In this document: positions 22,116 through 33,349 of the stretch, piece after piece | How positions within the stretch are numbered: the first letter of the stretch is position 1 | How the letters are laid out: every line of letters begins with the position of its first letter | From: Chrysemys picta bellii | Lineage: Eukaryota; Chordata; Testudines; Emydidae | Reading direction: 5' to 3' | Length of the DNA: 64,000 nt | Assembly: GCF_011386835.1 (NCBI RefSeq) | Contig: NW_027052995.1 | Coordinates: 1 to 64,000 of the forward strand | The notes under the pieces: model-generated | What the model was told of the DNA's origin: nothing | The model's input: the letters and a program-made list of their open reading frames with translations, nothing else | The model's database searches: none | Translations under genes and position numbers: made by a program

Positions 22116-23606
22116 GGTGTCAGGCCTGTGGCCCCTTAGAGACTAGCAAACCTGGTTTGCTAGAGATGCAGTGCCTGGTGTCAGGCCTGTGGCCCCTTAG
22201 AGACTAGCAAACCTTGTTTGCTAGAGATGCAGTGCCTTGTGTCACAGACCTGTGGCCCCTTAGAGACTAGCAAACCTGGTTTGCTAGAGATGCAGTGCCT
22301 TGTGTCACAGACCTGTGGCCCCTTAGAGACTAGCAAACCTGGTTTGCTAGAGATGCAGTGCCTTGTGTCACAGACCTGTGGCCCCTTAGAGACTAGCAAA
22401 CTTGGTTTGCTAGAGATGCAGTGCCTTGTGTCAGAGACCTGTGGCCCCTTAGAGACTAGCAAACTTGGTTTGCTAGAGATGCAGTGCCTTGTGTCAGAGA
22501 CCTGTGGCCCCTTAGAGACTAGCAAACTTGGTTTGCTAGCGATGCAGTGTCTTGTGTCAGAGACCTGTGGCCCCTTAGAGACTAGGAAACCTGGTTTGCT
22601 AGAGATGCAGTGCCTGGTGTCAGGCCTGTGGCCCCTTAGAGACTAGCAAACCTGGTTTGCTTGCGATGCAGTGCCTGGTGTCAGGCCTGTGGCCCCTTAG
22701 AGACTAGCAAACTTGGTTTGCTAGCGATGCAGTGCCTTGTGTCAGGCCTGTGGCCCCTTAGAGACTAGCAAACCTGGTTTGCACCTGGTTTGCTAGAGAT
22801 GCAGTGCCTGGTGTCAGGCCTGTGGCCCCTTAGAGACTAGCAAACCTGGTTTGCTAGAGATGCAGTGCCTGGTGTCAGGCCTGTGGCCCCTTAGAGACTA
22901 GCAAACCTTGTTTGCTAGAGATGCAGTGCCTTGTGTCACAGACCTGTGGCCCCTTAGAGACTAGCAAACCTGGTTTGCTAGAGATGCAGTGCCTTGTGTC
23001 ACAGACCTGTGGCCCCTTAGAGACTAGCAAACCTGGTTTGCTAGAGATTCAGTGCCTTGTGTCACAGACCTGTGGCCCCTTAGAGACTAGCAAACTTGGT
23101 TTGCTAGAGATGCAGTGCCTTGTGTCAGAGACCTGTGGCCCCTTAGAGACTAGCAAACCTTGGTTTGCTAGAGATGCAGTGCCTTGTGTCAGAGACCTGT
23201 GGCCCCTTAGAGACTAGCAAACCTTGGTTTGCTAGCGATGCAGTGCCTTGTGTCAGAGACCTGTGGCCCCTTAGAGACTAGCAAACCTGGTTTGCTAGAG
23301 ATGCAGTGCCTGGTGTCAGGCCTGTGGCCCCTTAGAGACTAGCAAACCTGGTTTGCTAGCGATGCAGTGCCTGGTGTCAGGCCTGTGGCCCCTTAGAGAC
23401 TAGCAAACTTGGTTTGCTAGCGACGCAGTGCCTTGTGTCAGGCCTGTGGCCCCTTAGAGACTAGCAAACCTGGTTTGCTAGAGATGCAGTGCCTGGTGTC
23501 AGGCCTGTGGCCCCTTAGAGACTAGCAAACCTGGTTTGCTAGAGATGCAGTGCCTGGTGTCAGGCCTGTGGCCCCTTAGAGACTAGCAAACCTGGTTTGC
23601 TAGAGA
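22116..23606 (+). repeat. Onset of the 61-bp monomer class, mixed with CACAGACC and AGAGACC monomers
   Basis: The linker CAGGCCTGTGG, giving 61 bp, first appears near 22,120 and is absent upstream. Runs of 61-bp monomers alternate with 63-bp monomers carrying CCTTGTG with CACAGACC or AGAGACC. Markers include CCTTGTTTGC cores (22,212 and 22,908), CTTGCGATG near 22,660, GCGACGCAG near 23,420 and an 11-base duplication near 22,783. The stretches 22,160-22,550 and 22,850-23,250 have the same order of variants and are probably an imperfect duplication. Confidence 0.9.
22783..22793 (+). repeat. Eleven-base duplication inside one core
   Basis: AAACCTGGTTTGC is followed directly by a second ACCTGGTTTGC before TAGAGATG. 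One monomer therefore has an extra centre and right arm. It mirrors, in the opposite sense, the half-core deletion near 15,078. Confidence 0.85.
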
Positions 23607-25616
23607 TGCAGTGCCTGGTGTCAGGCCTGTGGCCCCTTAGAGACTAGCAAACCTGGTTTGCTAGAGATGCAGTGCCTGGTGTCAGGCCTGTGGCCCCTTA
23701 GAGACTAGCAAACTTGGTTTGCTAGAGATGCAGTGCCTTGTGTCAGAGACCTGTGGCCCCTTAGAGACTAGCAAACTTGGTTTGCTAGAGATGCAGTGCC
23801 TGGTGTCAGGCCCCTGTGGCCCCTTAGAGACTAGCAAACCTGGTTTGCTAGAGATGCAGTGCCTGGTGTCAGGCCCCTGTGGCCCCTTAGAGACTAGCAA
23901 ACCTGGTTTGCTAGAGATGCAGTGCCTGGTGTCAGGCCCCTGTGGCCCCTTAGAGACTAGCAAACTTGGTTTGCTAGAGATGCAGTGCCTGGTGTCACAG
24001 ACCTGTGGCCCCTTAGAGACTAGCAAACTTGGTTTGCTAGAGATGCAGTGCCTGGTGTCACAGACCTGTGGCCCCTTAGAGACTAGCAAACTTGGTTTGC
24101 TAGAGATGCAGTGCCTGGTGTCAGAGGCCTGTGGCCCCTTAGAGACTAGCAAACTTGGTTTGCTAGAGATGCAGTGCCTGGTGTCACAGACCTGTGGCCC
24201 CTTAGAGACTAGCAAACTTGGTTTGCTAGAGATGCAGTGCCTGGTGTCAGAGGCCTGTGGCCCCTTAGAGACTAGCAAACTTGGTTTGCTAGAGATGCAG
24301 TGCCTGGTGTCAGGCCCCTGTGGCCCCTTAGAGACTAGCAAACCTGGTTTGCTAGAGATGCAGTGCCTGGTGTCAGGCCCCTGTGGCCCCTTAGAGACTA
24401 GCAAACCTGGTTTGCTAGAGATGCAGTGCCTGGTGTCAGGCCCCTGTGGCCCCTTAGAGACTAGCAAACTTGGTTTGCTAGAGATGCAGTGCCTGGTGTC
24501 ACAGACCTGTGGCCCCTTAGAGACTAGCAAACTTGGTTTGCTAGAGATGCAGTGCCTGGTGTCACAGACCTGTGGCCCCTTAGAGACTAGCAAACTTGGT
24601 TTGCTAGAGATGCAGTGCCTGGTGTCAGAGGCCTGTGGCCCCTTAGAGACTAGCAAACTTGGTTTGCTAGAGATGCAGTGCCTGGTGTCACAGACCTGTG
24701 GCCCCTTAGAGACTAGCAAACTTGGTTTGCTAGAGATGCAGTGCCTGGTGTCACAGACCTGTGGCCCCTTAGAGACTAGCAAACTTGGTTTGCTAGAGAT
24801 GCAGTGCCTGGTGTCAGAGGCCTGTGGCCCCTTAGAGACTAGCAAACCTGGTTTGCTAGAGATGCAGTGCCTGGTGTCAGGCCCCTGTGGCCCCTTAGAG
24901 ACTAGCAAACTTGGTTTGCTAGAGATGCAGTGCCTGGTGTCACAGACCTGTGGCCCCTTAGAGACTAGCAAACTTGGTTTGCTAGAGATGCAGTGCCTGG
25001 TGTCACAGACCTGTGGCCCCTTAGAGACTAGCAAACTTGGTTTGCTAGAGATGCAGTGCCTGGTGTCAGAGGCCTGTGGCCCCTTAGAGACTAGCAAACT
25101 TGGTTTGCTAGAGATGCAGTGCCTGGTGTCACAGACCTGTGACCCCTTAGAGACTAGCAAACTTGGTTTGCTAGAGATGCAGTGCCTGGTGTCACAGACC
25201 TGTGGCCCCTTAGAGACTAGCAAACTTGGTTTGCTAGAGATGCAGTGCCTGGTGTCAGAGGCCTGTGGCCCCTTAGACACTAGCAAACTTGGTTTGCTAG
25301 AGATGCAGTGCCTGGTGTCAGAGGCCTGTGGCCCCTTAGAGACTAGCAAACTTGGTTTGCTAGAGATGCAGTGCCTGGTGTCAGAGACCTGTGGCCCCTT
25401 AGAGACTAGCAAACCTGGTTTGCTAGAGATGCAGTGCCTGGTGTCAGGCCTGTGGCCCCTTAGAGACTAGCAAACCTGGTTTGCTAGAGCTGCAGTGCCT
25501 GGTGTCAGGCCCCTGTGGCCCCTTAGAGACTAGCAAACCTGGTTTGCTAGAGATGCAGTGCCTTGTGTCACAGACCTGTGGCCCCTTAGAGACTAGCAAA
25601 CCTGGTTTGCTAGAGA
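23607..25616 (+). repeat. Higher-order repeat, 2,010-bp period, copy 1
   Basis: This block matches the next 2,010 bp monomer for monomer. Shared private markers are TGTGACCCC (25,141 and 27,151), TTAGACACTAG (near 25,275 and 27,285) and CTAGAGCTG (near 25,486 and 27,496). Inside it, sets of CTTGG-core monomers with linkers CACAGACC, CACAGACC, AGAGGCC alternate with AGGCCCC monomers, an inner period of a few hundred bases. Confidence 0.92.
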
Positions 25617-27626
25617 TGCAGTGCCTGGTGTCAGGCCTGTGGCCCCTTAGAGACTAGCAAACCTGGTTTGCTAGAGATGCAGTGCCTGGTGTCAGGCCTG
25701 TGGCCCCTTAGAGACTAGCAAACTTGGTTTGCTAGAGATGCAGTGCCTTGTGTCAGAGACCTGTGGCCCCTTAGAGACTAGCAAACTTGGTTTGCTAGAG
25801 ATGCAGTGCCTGGTGTCAGGCCCCTGTGGCCCCTTAGAGACTAGCAAACCTGGTTTGCTAGAGATGCAGTGCCTGGTGTCAGGCCCCTGTGGCCCCTTAG
25901 AGACTAGCAAACCTGGTTTGCTAGAGATGCAGTGCCTGGTGTCAGGCCCCTGTGGCCCCTTAGAGACTAGCAAACTTGGTTTGCTAGAGATGCAGTGCCT
26001 GGTGTCACAGACCTGTGGCCCCTTAGAGACTAGCAAACTTGGTTTGCTAGAGATGCAGTGCCTGGTGTCACAGACCTGTGGCCCCTTAGAGACTAGCAAA
26101 CTTGGTTTGCTAGAGATGCAGTGCCTGGTGTCAGAGGCCTGTGGCCCCTTAGAGACTAGCAAACTTGGTTTGCTAGAGATGCAGTGCCTGGTGTCACAGA
26201 CCTGTGGCCCCTTAGAGACTAGCAAACTTGGTTTGCTAGAGATGCAGTGCCTGGTGTCAGAGGCCTGTGGCCCCTTAGAGACTAGCAAACTTGGTTTGCT
26301 AGAGATGCAGTGCCTGGTGTCAGGCCCCTGTGGCCCCTTAGAGACTAGCAAACCTGGTTTGCTAGAGATGCAGTGCCTGGTGTCAGGCCCCTGTGGCCCC
26401 TTAGAGACTAGCAAACCTGGTTTGCTAGATATGCAGTGCCTGGTGTCAGGCCCCTGTGGCCCCTTAGAGACTAGCAAACTTGGTTTGCTAGAGATGCAGT
26501 GCCTGGTGTCACAGACCTGTGGCCCCTTAGAGACTAGCAAACTTGGTTTGCTAGAGATGCAGTGCCTGGTGTCACAGACCTGTGGCCCCTTAGAGACTAG
26601 CAAACTTGGTTTGCTAGAGATGCAGTGCCTGGTGTCAGAGGCCTGTGGCCCCTTAGAGACTAGCAAACTTGGTTTGCTAGAGATGCAGTGCCTGGTGTCA
26701 CAGACCTGTGGCCCCTTAGAGACTAGCAAACTTGGTTTGCTAGAGATGCAGTGCCTGGTGTCACAGACCTGTGGCCCCTTAGAGACTAGCAAACTTGGTT
26801 TGCTAGAGATGCAGTGCCTGGTGTCAGAGGCCTGTGGCCCCTTAGAGACTAGCAAACCTGGTTTGCTAGAGATGCAGTGCCTGGTGTCAGGCCCCTGTGG
26901 CCCCTTAGAGACTAGCAAACTTGGTTTGCTAGAGATGCAGTGCCTGGTGTCACAGACCTGTGGCCCCTTAGAGACTAGCAAACTTGGTTTGCTAGAGATG
27001 CAGTGCCTGGTGTCACAGACCTGTGGCCCCTTAGAGACTAGCAAACTTGGTTTGCTAGAGATGCAGTGCCTGGTGTCAGAGGCCTGTGGCCCCTTAGAGA
27101 CTAGCAAACTTGGTTTGCTAGAGATGCAGTGCCTGGTGTCACAGACCTGTGACCCCTTAGAGACTAGCAAACTTGGTTTGCTAGAGATGCAGTGCCTGGT
27201 GTCACAGACCTGTGGCCCCTTAGAGACTAGCAAACTTGGTTTGCTAGAGATGCAGTGCCTGGTGTCAGAGGCCTGTGGCCCCTTAGACACTAGCAAACTT
27301 GGTTTGCTAGAGATGCAGTGCCTGGTGTCAGAGGCCTGTGGCCCCTTAGAGACTAGCAAACTTGGTTTGCTAGAGATGCAGTGCCTGGTGTCAGAGACCT
27401 GTGGCCCCTTAGAGACTAGCAAACCTGGTTTGCTAGAGATGCAGTGCCTGGTGTCAGGCCTGTGGCCCCTTAGAGACTAGCAAACCTGGTTTGCTAGAGC
27501 TGCAGTGCCTGGTGTCAGGCCCCTGTGGCCCCTTAGAGACTAGCAAACCTGGTTTGCTAGAGATGCAGTGCCTTGTGTCACAGACCTGTGGCCCCTTAGA
27601 GACTAGCAAACCTGGTTTGCTAGAGA
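25617..27626 (+). repeat. Higher-order repeat, 2,010-bp period, copy 2
   Basis: Direct tandem copy of the block before it, with identical order of linker, core and flank variants. The only clear difference I noticed is CTAGATATG at about 26,426 for CTAGAGATG. The match ends near 27,627, where copy 2 continues with a second CCTTGTGTCACAGACC monomer. Near-identity implies a recent duplication, or an assembly duplication. Confidence 0.92.
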
Positions 27627-28847
27627 TGCAGTGCCTTGTGTCACAGACCTGTGGCCCCTTAGAGACTAGCAAACTTGGTTTGCTAGAGATGCAGTGCCTT
27701 GTGTCAGAGACCTGTGGCCCCTTAGAGACTAGCAAACTTGGTTTGCTAGAGATGCAGTGCCTGGTGTCAGAGACCTGTGGCCCCTTAGAGACTAGCAAAC
27801 CTGGTTTGCTAGCGATGCAGTGCCTGGTGTCAGGCCTGTGGCCCCTTAGAGACTAGCAAACCTGGTTTGCTAGAGATGCAGTGCCTGGTGTCAGGCCTGT
27901 GGCCCCTTAGAGACTAGCAAACCTGGTTTGCTAGAGATGCAGTGCCTGGTGTCAGGCCTGTGGCCCCTTAGAGACTAGCAAACCTGGTTTGCTAGAGATG
28001 CAGTGCCTGGTGTCAGGCCTGTGGCCCCTTAGAGACTAGCAAACCTGGTTTGCTAGAGATGCAGTGCCTGGTGTCAGACCTGTGGCCCCTTAGAGACTAG
28101 CAAACTTGGTTTGCTAGAGATGCAGTGCCTTGTGTCAGAGACCTGTGGCCCCTTAGAGACTAGCAAACCTGGTTTGCTAGAGATGCAGTGCCTGGTGTCA
28201 GGCCCCTGTGGCCCCTTAGAGACTAGCAAACCTGGTTTGCTAGAGATGCAGTGCCTGGTGTCAGGCCCCTGTGGCCCCTTAGAGACTAGCAAACCTGGTT
28301 TGCTAGAGATGCAGTGCCTGGTGTCAGGCCCCTGTGGCCCCTTAGAGACTAGCAAACTTGGTTTGCTAGAGATGCAGTGCCTGGTGTCACAGACCTGTGG
28401 CCCCTTAGAGACTAGCAAACTTGGTTTGCTAGAGATGCAGTGCCTGGTGTCACAGACCTGTGGCCCCTTAGAGACTAGCAAACTTGGTTTGCTAGAGATG
28501 CAGTGCCTGGTGTCAGAGGCCTGTGGCCCCTTAGAGACTAGCAAACTTGGTTTGCTAGAGATGCAGTGCCTGGTGTCAGAGACCTGTGGCCCCTTAGAGA
28601 CTAGCAAACTTGGTTTGCTAGAGATGCAGTGCCTGGTGTCAGAGGCCTGTGGCCCCTTAGAGACTAGCAAACCTGGTTTGCTAGAGATGCAGTGCCTGGT
28701 GTCAGAGGCCTGTGGCCCCTTAGAGACTAGCAAACCTGGTTTGCTAGAGATGCAGTGCCTGGTGTCAGGCCCCTGTGGCCCCTTAGAGACTAGCAAACCT
28801 GGTTTGCTAGAGATGCAGTGCCTGGTGTCAGAGGCCTGTGGCCCCTT
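26340..28847 (+). repeat. Higher-order repeat, 2,508-bp period, copy 1
   Basis: This block overlaps the right part of the 2,010-bp duplication and is itself followed by a copy at an offset of 2,508 bp. Markers at that offset are TGTGACCCC (27,151 and 29,659) and CTAGAGCTG (27,496 and 30,004). The 61-bp monomers at 27,830-28,080 and the single CAGACCTGTGG linker near 28,073 (repeated near 30,581) also match. Confidence 0.9.
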
Positions 28848-31456
28848 AGAGACTAGCAAACCTGGTTTGCTAGAGATGCAGTGCCTGGTGTCAGGCCCCT
28901 GTGGCCCCTTAGAGACTAGCAAACCTGGTTTGCTAGAGATGCAGTGCCTGGTGTCAGGCCCCTGTGGCCCCTTAGAGACTAGCAAACTTGGTTTGCTAGA
29001 GATGCAGTGCCTGGTGTCACAGACCTGTGGCCCCTTAGAGACTAGCAAACTTGGTTTGCTAGAGATGCAGTGCCTGGTGTCACAGACCTGTGGCCCCTTA
29101 GAGACTAGCAAACTTGGTTTGCTAGAGATGCAGTGCCTGGTGTCAGAGGCCTGTGGCCCCTTAGAGACTAGCAAACTTGGTTTGCTAGAGATGCAGTGCC
29201 TGGTGTCACAGACCTGTGGCCCCTTAGAGACTAGCAAACTTGGTTTGCTAGAGATGCAGTGCCTGGTGTCACAGACCTGTGGCCCCTTAGAGACTAGCAA
29301 ACTTGGTTTGCTAGAGATGCAGTGCCTGGTGTCAGAGGCCTGTGGCCCCTTAGAGACTAGCAAACCTGGTTTGCTAGAGATGCAGTGCCTGGTGTCAGGC
29401 CCCTGTGGCCCCTTAGAGACTAGCAAACTTGGTTTGCTAGAGATGCAGTGCCTGGTGTCACAGACCTGTGGCCCCTTAGAGACTAGCAAACTTGGTTTGC
29501 TAGAGATGCAGTGCCTGGTGTCACAGACCTGTGGCCCCTTAGAGACTAGCAAACTTGGTTTGCTAGAGATGCAGTGCCTGGTGTCAGAGGCCTGTGGCCC
29601 CTTAGAGACTAGCAAACTTGGTTTGCTAGAGATGCAGTGCCTGGTGTCACAGACCTGTGACCCCTTAGAGACTAGCAAACTTGGTTTGCTAGAGATGCAG
29701 TGCCTGGTGTCACAGACCTGTGGCCCCTTAGAGACTAGCAAACTTGGTTTGCTAGAGATGCAGTGCCTGGTGTCAGAGGCCTGTGGCCCCATAGAGACTA
29801 GCAAACTTGGTTTGCTAGAGATGCAGTGCCTGGTGTCAGAGGCCTGTGGCCCCTTAGAGACTAGCAAACTTGGTTTGCTAGAGATGCAGTGCCTGGTGTC
29901 AGAGACCTGTGGCCCCTTAGAGACTAGCAAACCTGGTTTGCTAGAGATGCAGTGCCTGGTGTCAGGCCTGTGGCCCCTTAGAGACTAGCAAACCTGGTTT
30001 GCTAGAGCTGCAGTGCCTGGTGTCAGGCCCCTGTGGCCCCTTAGAGACTAGCAAACCTGGTTTGCTAGAGATGCAGTGCCTTGTGTCACAGACCTGTGGC
30101 CCCTTAGAGACTAGCAAACCTGGTTTGCTAGAGATGCAGTGCCTTGTGTCACAGACCTGTGGCCCCTTAGAGACTAGCAAACTTGGTTTGCTAGAGATGC
30201 AGTGCCTTGTGTCAGAGACCTGTGGCCCCTTAGAGACTAGCAAACTTGGTTTGCTAGAGATGCAGTGCCTGGTGTCAGAGACCTGTGGCCCCTTAGAGAC
30301 TAGCAAACCTGGTTTGCTAGCGATGCAGTGCCTGGTGTCAGGCCTGTGGCCCCTTAGAGACTAGCAAACCTGGTTTGCTAGAGATGCAGTGCCCGGTGTC
30401 AGGCCTGTGGCCCCTTAGAGACTAGCAAACCTGGTTTGCTAGAGATGCAGTGCCTGGTGTCAGGCCTGTGGCCCCTTAGAGACTAGCAAACCTGGTTTGC
30501 TAGAGATGCAGTGCCTGGTGTCAGGCCTGTGGCCCCTTAGAGACTAGCAAACCTGGTTTGCTAGAGATGCAGTGCCTGGTGTCAGACCTGTGGCCCCTTA
30601 GAGACTAGCAAACTTGGTTTGCTAGAGATGCAGTGCCTTGTGTCAGAGACCTGTGGCCCCTTAGAGACTAGCAAACCTGGTTTGCTAGAGATGCAGTGCC
30701 TGGTGTCAGGCCCCTGTGGCCCCTTAGAGACTAGCAAACCTGGTTTGCTAGAGATGCAGTGCCTGGTGTCAGGCCCCTGTGGCCCCTTAGAGACTAGCAA
30801 ACCTGGTTTGCTAGAGATGCAGTGCCTGGTGTCAGGCCCCTGTGGCCCCTTAGAGACTAGCAAACTTGGTTTGCTAGAGATGCAGTGCCTGGTGTCACAG
30901 ACCTGTGGCCCCTTAGAGACTAGCAAACTTGGTTTGCTAGAGATGCAGTGCCTGGTGTCACAGACCTGTGGCCCCTTAGAGACTAGCAAACTTGGTTTGC
31001 TAGAGATGCAGTGCCTGGTGTCAGAGGCCTGTGGCCCCTTAGAGACTAGCAAACTTGGTTTGCTGGAGATGCAGTGCCTGGTGTCAGAGACCTGTGGCCC
31101 CTTAGAGACTAGCAAACTTGGTTTGCTAGAGATGCAGTGCCTGGTGTCAGAGGCCTGTGGCCCCTTAGAGACTAGCAAACCTGGTTTGCTAGAGATGCAG
31201 TGCCTGGTGTCAGAGGCCTGTGGCCCCTTAGAGACTAGCAAACCTGGTTTGCTAGAGATGCAGTGCCTGGTGTCAGGCCCCTGTGGCCCCTTAGAGACTA
31301 GCAAACCTGGTTTGCTAGAGATGCAGTGCCTGGTGTCAGAGGCCTGTGGCCCCTTAGAGACTAGCAAACCTGGTTTGCTAGAGATGCAGTGCCAGGTGTC
31401 AGGCCCCTGTGGCCCCTTAGAGACTAGCAAACCTGGTTTGCTAGAGATGCAGTGCC
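28848..31456 (+). repeat. Higher-order repeat, 2,508-bp period, copy 2
   Basis: Monomer order follows the preceding block and then repeats its beginning by about 100 bp before diverging near 31,457. Copy-specific changes are CCCCATAGAG at 29,789 (where the earlier copies have TTAGACAC or the normal form), GCCCGGTG near 30,392, CTGGAGATG near 31,063 and GCCAGGTG near 31,392. Confidence 0.9.
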
Positions 31457-33349
31457 TGGTGTCAGAGGCCTGTGGACCCTTAGAGACTAGCAAACCTGGT
31501 TTGCTAGAGATGCAGTGCCTGGTGTCAGAGGCCTGTGGCCCCTTAGAGACTAGCAAACCTGGTTTGCTAGAGATGCAGTGCCTGGTGTCAGAGGCCTGTG
31601 GCCCCTTAGAGACTAGCAAACCTGGTTTGCTAGAGATGCAGTGCCTGGTGTCAGGCCCCTGTGGCCCCTTAGAGACTAGCAAACCTGGTTTGCTAGAGAT
31701 GCAGTGCCTGGTGTCAGAGGCCTGTGGCCCCTTAGAGACTAGCAAACCTGGTTTGCTAGAGATGCAGTGCCTGGTGTCAGAGGCCTGTGGCCCCTTAGAG
31801 ACTAGCAAACCTGGTTTGCTAGAGATGCAGTGCCTGGTGTCAGGCCCCTGTGGCCCCTTAGAGACTAGCAAACCTGGTTTGCTAGAGATGCAGTGCCTGG
31901 TGTCAGGCCCCTGTGGCCCCTTAGAGACTAGCAAACCTGGTTTGCTAGAGATGCAGTGCCTGGTGTCAGGCCCCTGTGGCCCCTTAGAGACTAGCAAACC
32001 TGGTTTGCTAGAGATGCAGTGCCTGGTGTCAGGCCCCTGTGGCCCCTTAGAGACTAGCAAACCTGGTTTGCTAGAGATGCAGTGCCTGGTGTCACAGACC
32101 TGTGGCCCCTTAGAGACTAGCAAACCTGGTTTGCTAGAGATGCAGTGCCTGGTGTCAGGCCCCTGTGGCCCCTTAGAGACTAGCAAACCTGGTTTGCTAG
32201 AGATGCAGTGCCTGGTGTCAGGCCCCTGTGGCCCCTTAGAGACTAGCAAACCTGGTTTGCTAGAGATGCAGTGCCTGGTGTCAGGCCCCTGTGGCCCCTT
32301 AGAGACTAGCAAACCTGGTTTGCTAGAGATGCAGTGCCTGGTGTCAGGCCCCTGTGGCCCCTTAGAGACTAGCAAACCTGGTTTGCTAGAGATGCAGTGC
32401 CTGGTGTCAGGCCCCTGTGGCCCCTTAGAGACTAGCAAACCTGGTTTGCTAGAGATGCAGTGCCTGGTGTCAGGCCCCTGTGGCCCCTTAGAGACTAGCA
32501 AACCTGGTTTGCTAGAGATGCAGTGCCTGGTGTCAGGCCCCTGTGGCCCCTTAGAGACTAGCAAACCTGGTTTGCTAGAGATGCAGTGCCTGGTGTCAGA
32601 GGCCTGTGGCCCCTTAGAGACTAGCAAACCTGGTTTGCTAGAGATGCAGTGCCTGGTGTCAGAGGCCTGTGGCCCCTTAGAGACTAGCAAACCTGGTTTG
32701 CTAGAGATGCAGTGCCTGGTGTCAGGCCTGTGGCCCCTTAGAGACTAGCAAACTTGGTTTGCTAGCGATGCAGTGCCTTGTGTCAGTCCTGTGGCCCCTT
32801 AGAGACTAGCAAACTTGGTTTGCTAGAGATGCAGTGACTGGTGTCAGGCCTGTGGCCCCTTAGAGACTAGCAAACCTGGTTTGCTAGAGATGCAGTGCCT
32901 GGTGTCAGGCCTGTGGCCCCTTAGAGACTAGCAAACCTGGTTTGCTAGAGATGCAGTGCCTGGTGTCAGGCCTGTGGCCCCTTAGAGACTAGCAAACCTG
33001 GTTTGCTAGAGATGCAGTGCCTGGTGTCAGGCCTGTGGCCCCTTAGAGACTAGCAAACTTGGTTTGCTAGAGATGCAGTGCCTTGTGTCAGAGACCTGTG
33101 GCCCCTTAGAGACTAGCAAACTTGGTTTGCTAGAGATGCAGTGCCTGGTGTCAGAGGCCTGTGGCCCCTTAGAGACTAGCAAACTTGGTTTGCTAGAGAT
33201 GCAGTGCCTGGTGTCAGAGGCCTGTGGCCCCTTAGAGACTAGCAAACTTGGTTTGCTAGAGATGCAGTGCCTGGTGTCAGAGACCTGTGGCCCCTTAGAG
33301 ACTAGCAAACCTGGTTTGCTAGAGATGCAGTGCCTGGTGTCAGGCCCCT
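31457..33349 (+). repeat. CCTGG-core block, AGGCCCC and AGAGGCC, then 61-bp monomers
   Basis: To about 32,715 the monomers are uniform 63-bp CCTGG-core types, with one CACAGACC linker near 32,093. At 32,716-33,040 61-bp monomers follow, including CAGTCCTG near 32,785 and GCAGTGACTGG near 32,832. From 33,050 CTTGG-core 63-bp monomers resume. No gene is present. Confidence 0.9.
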
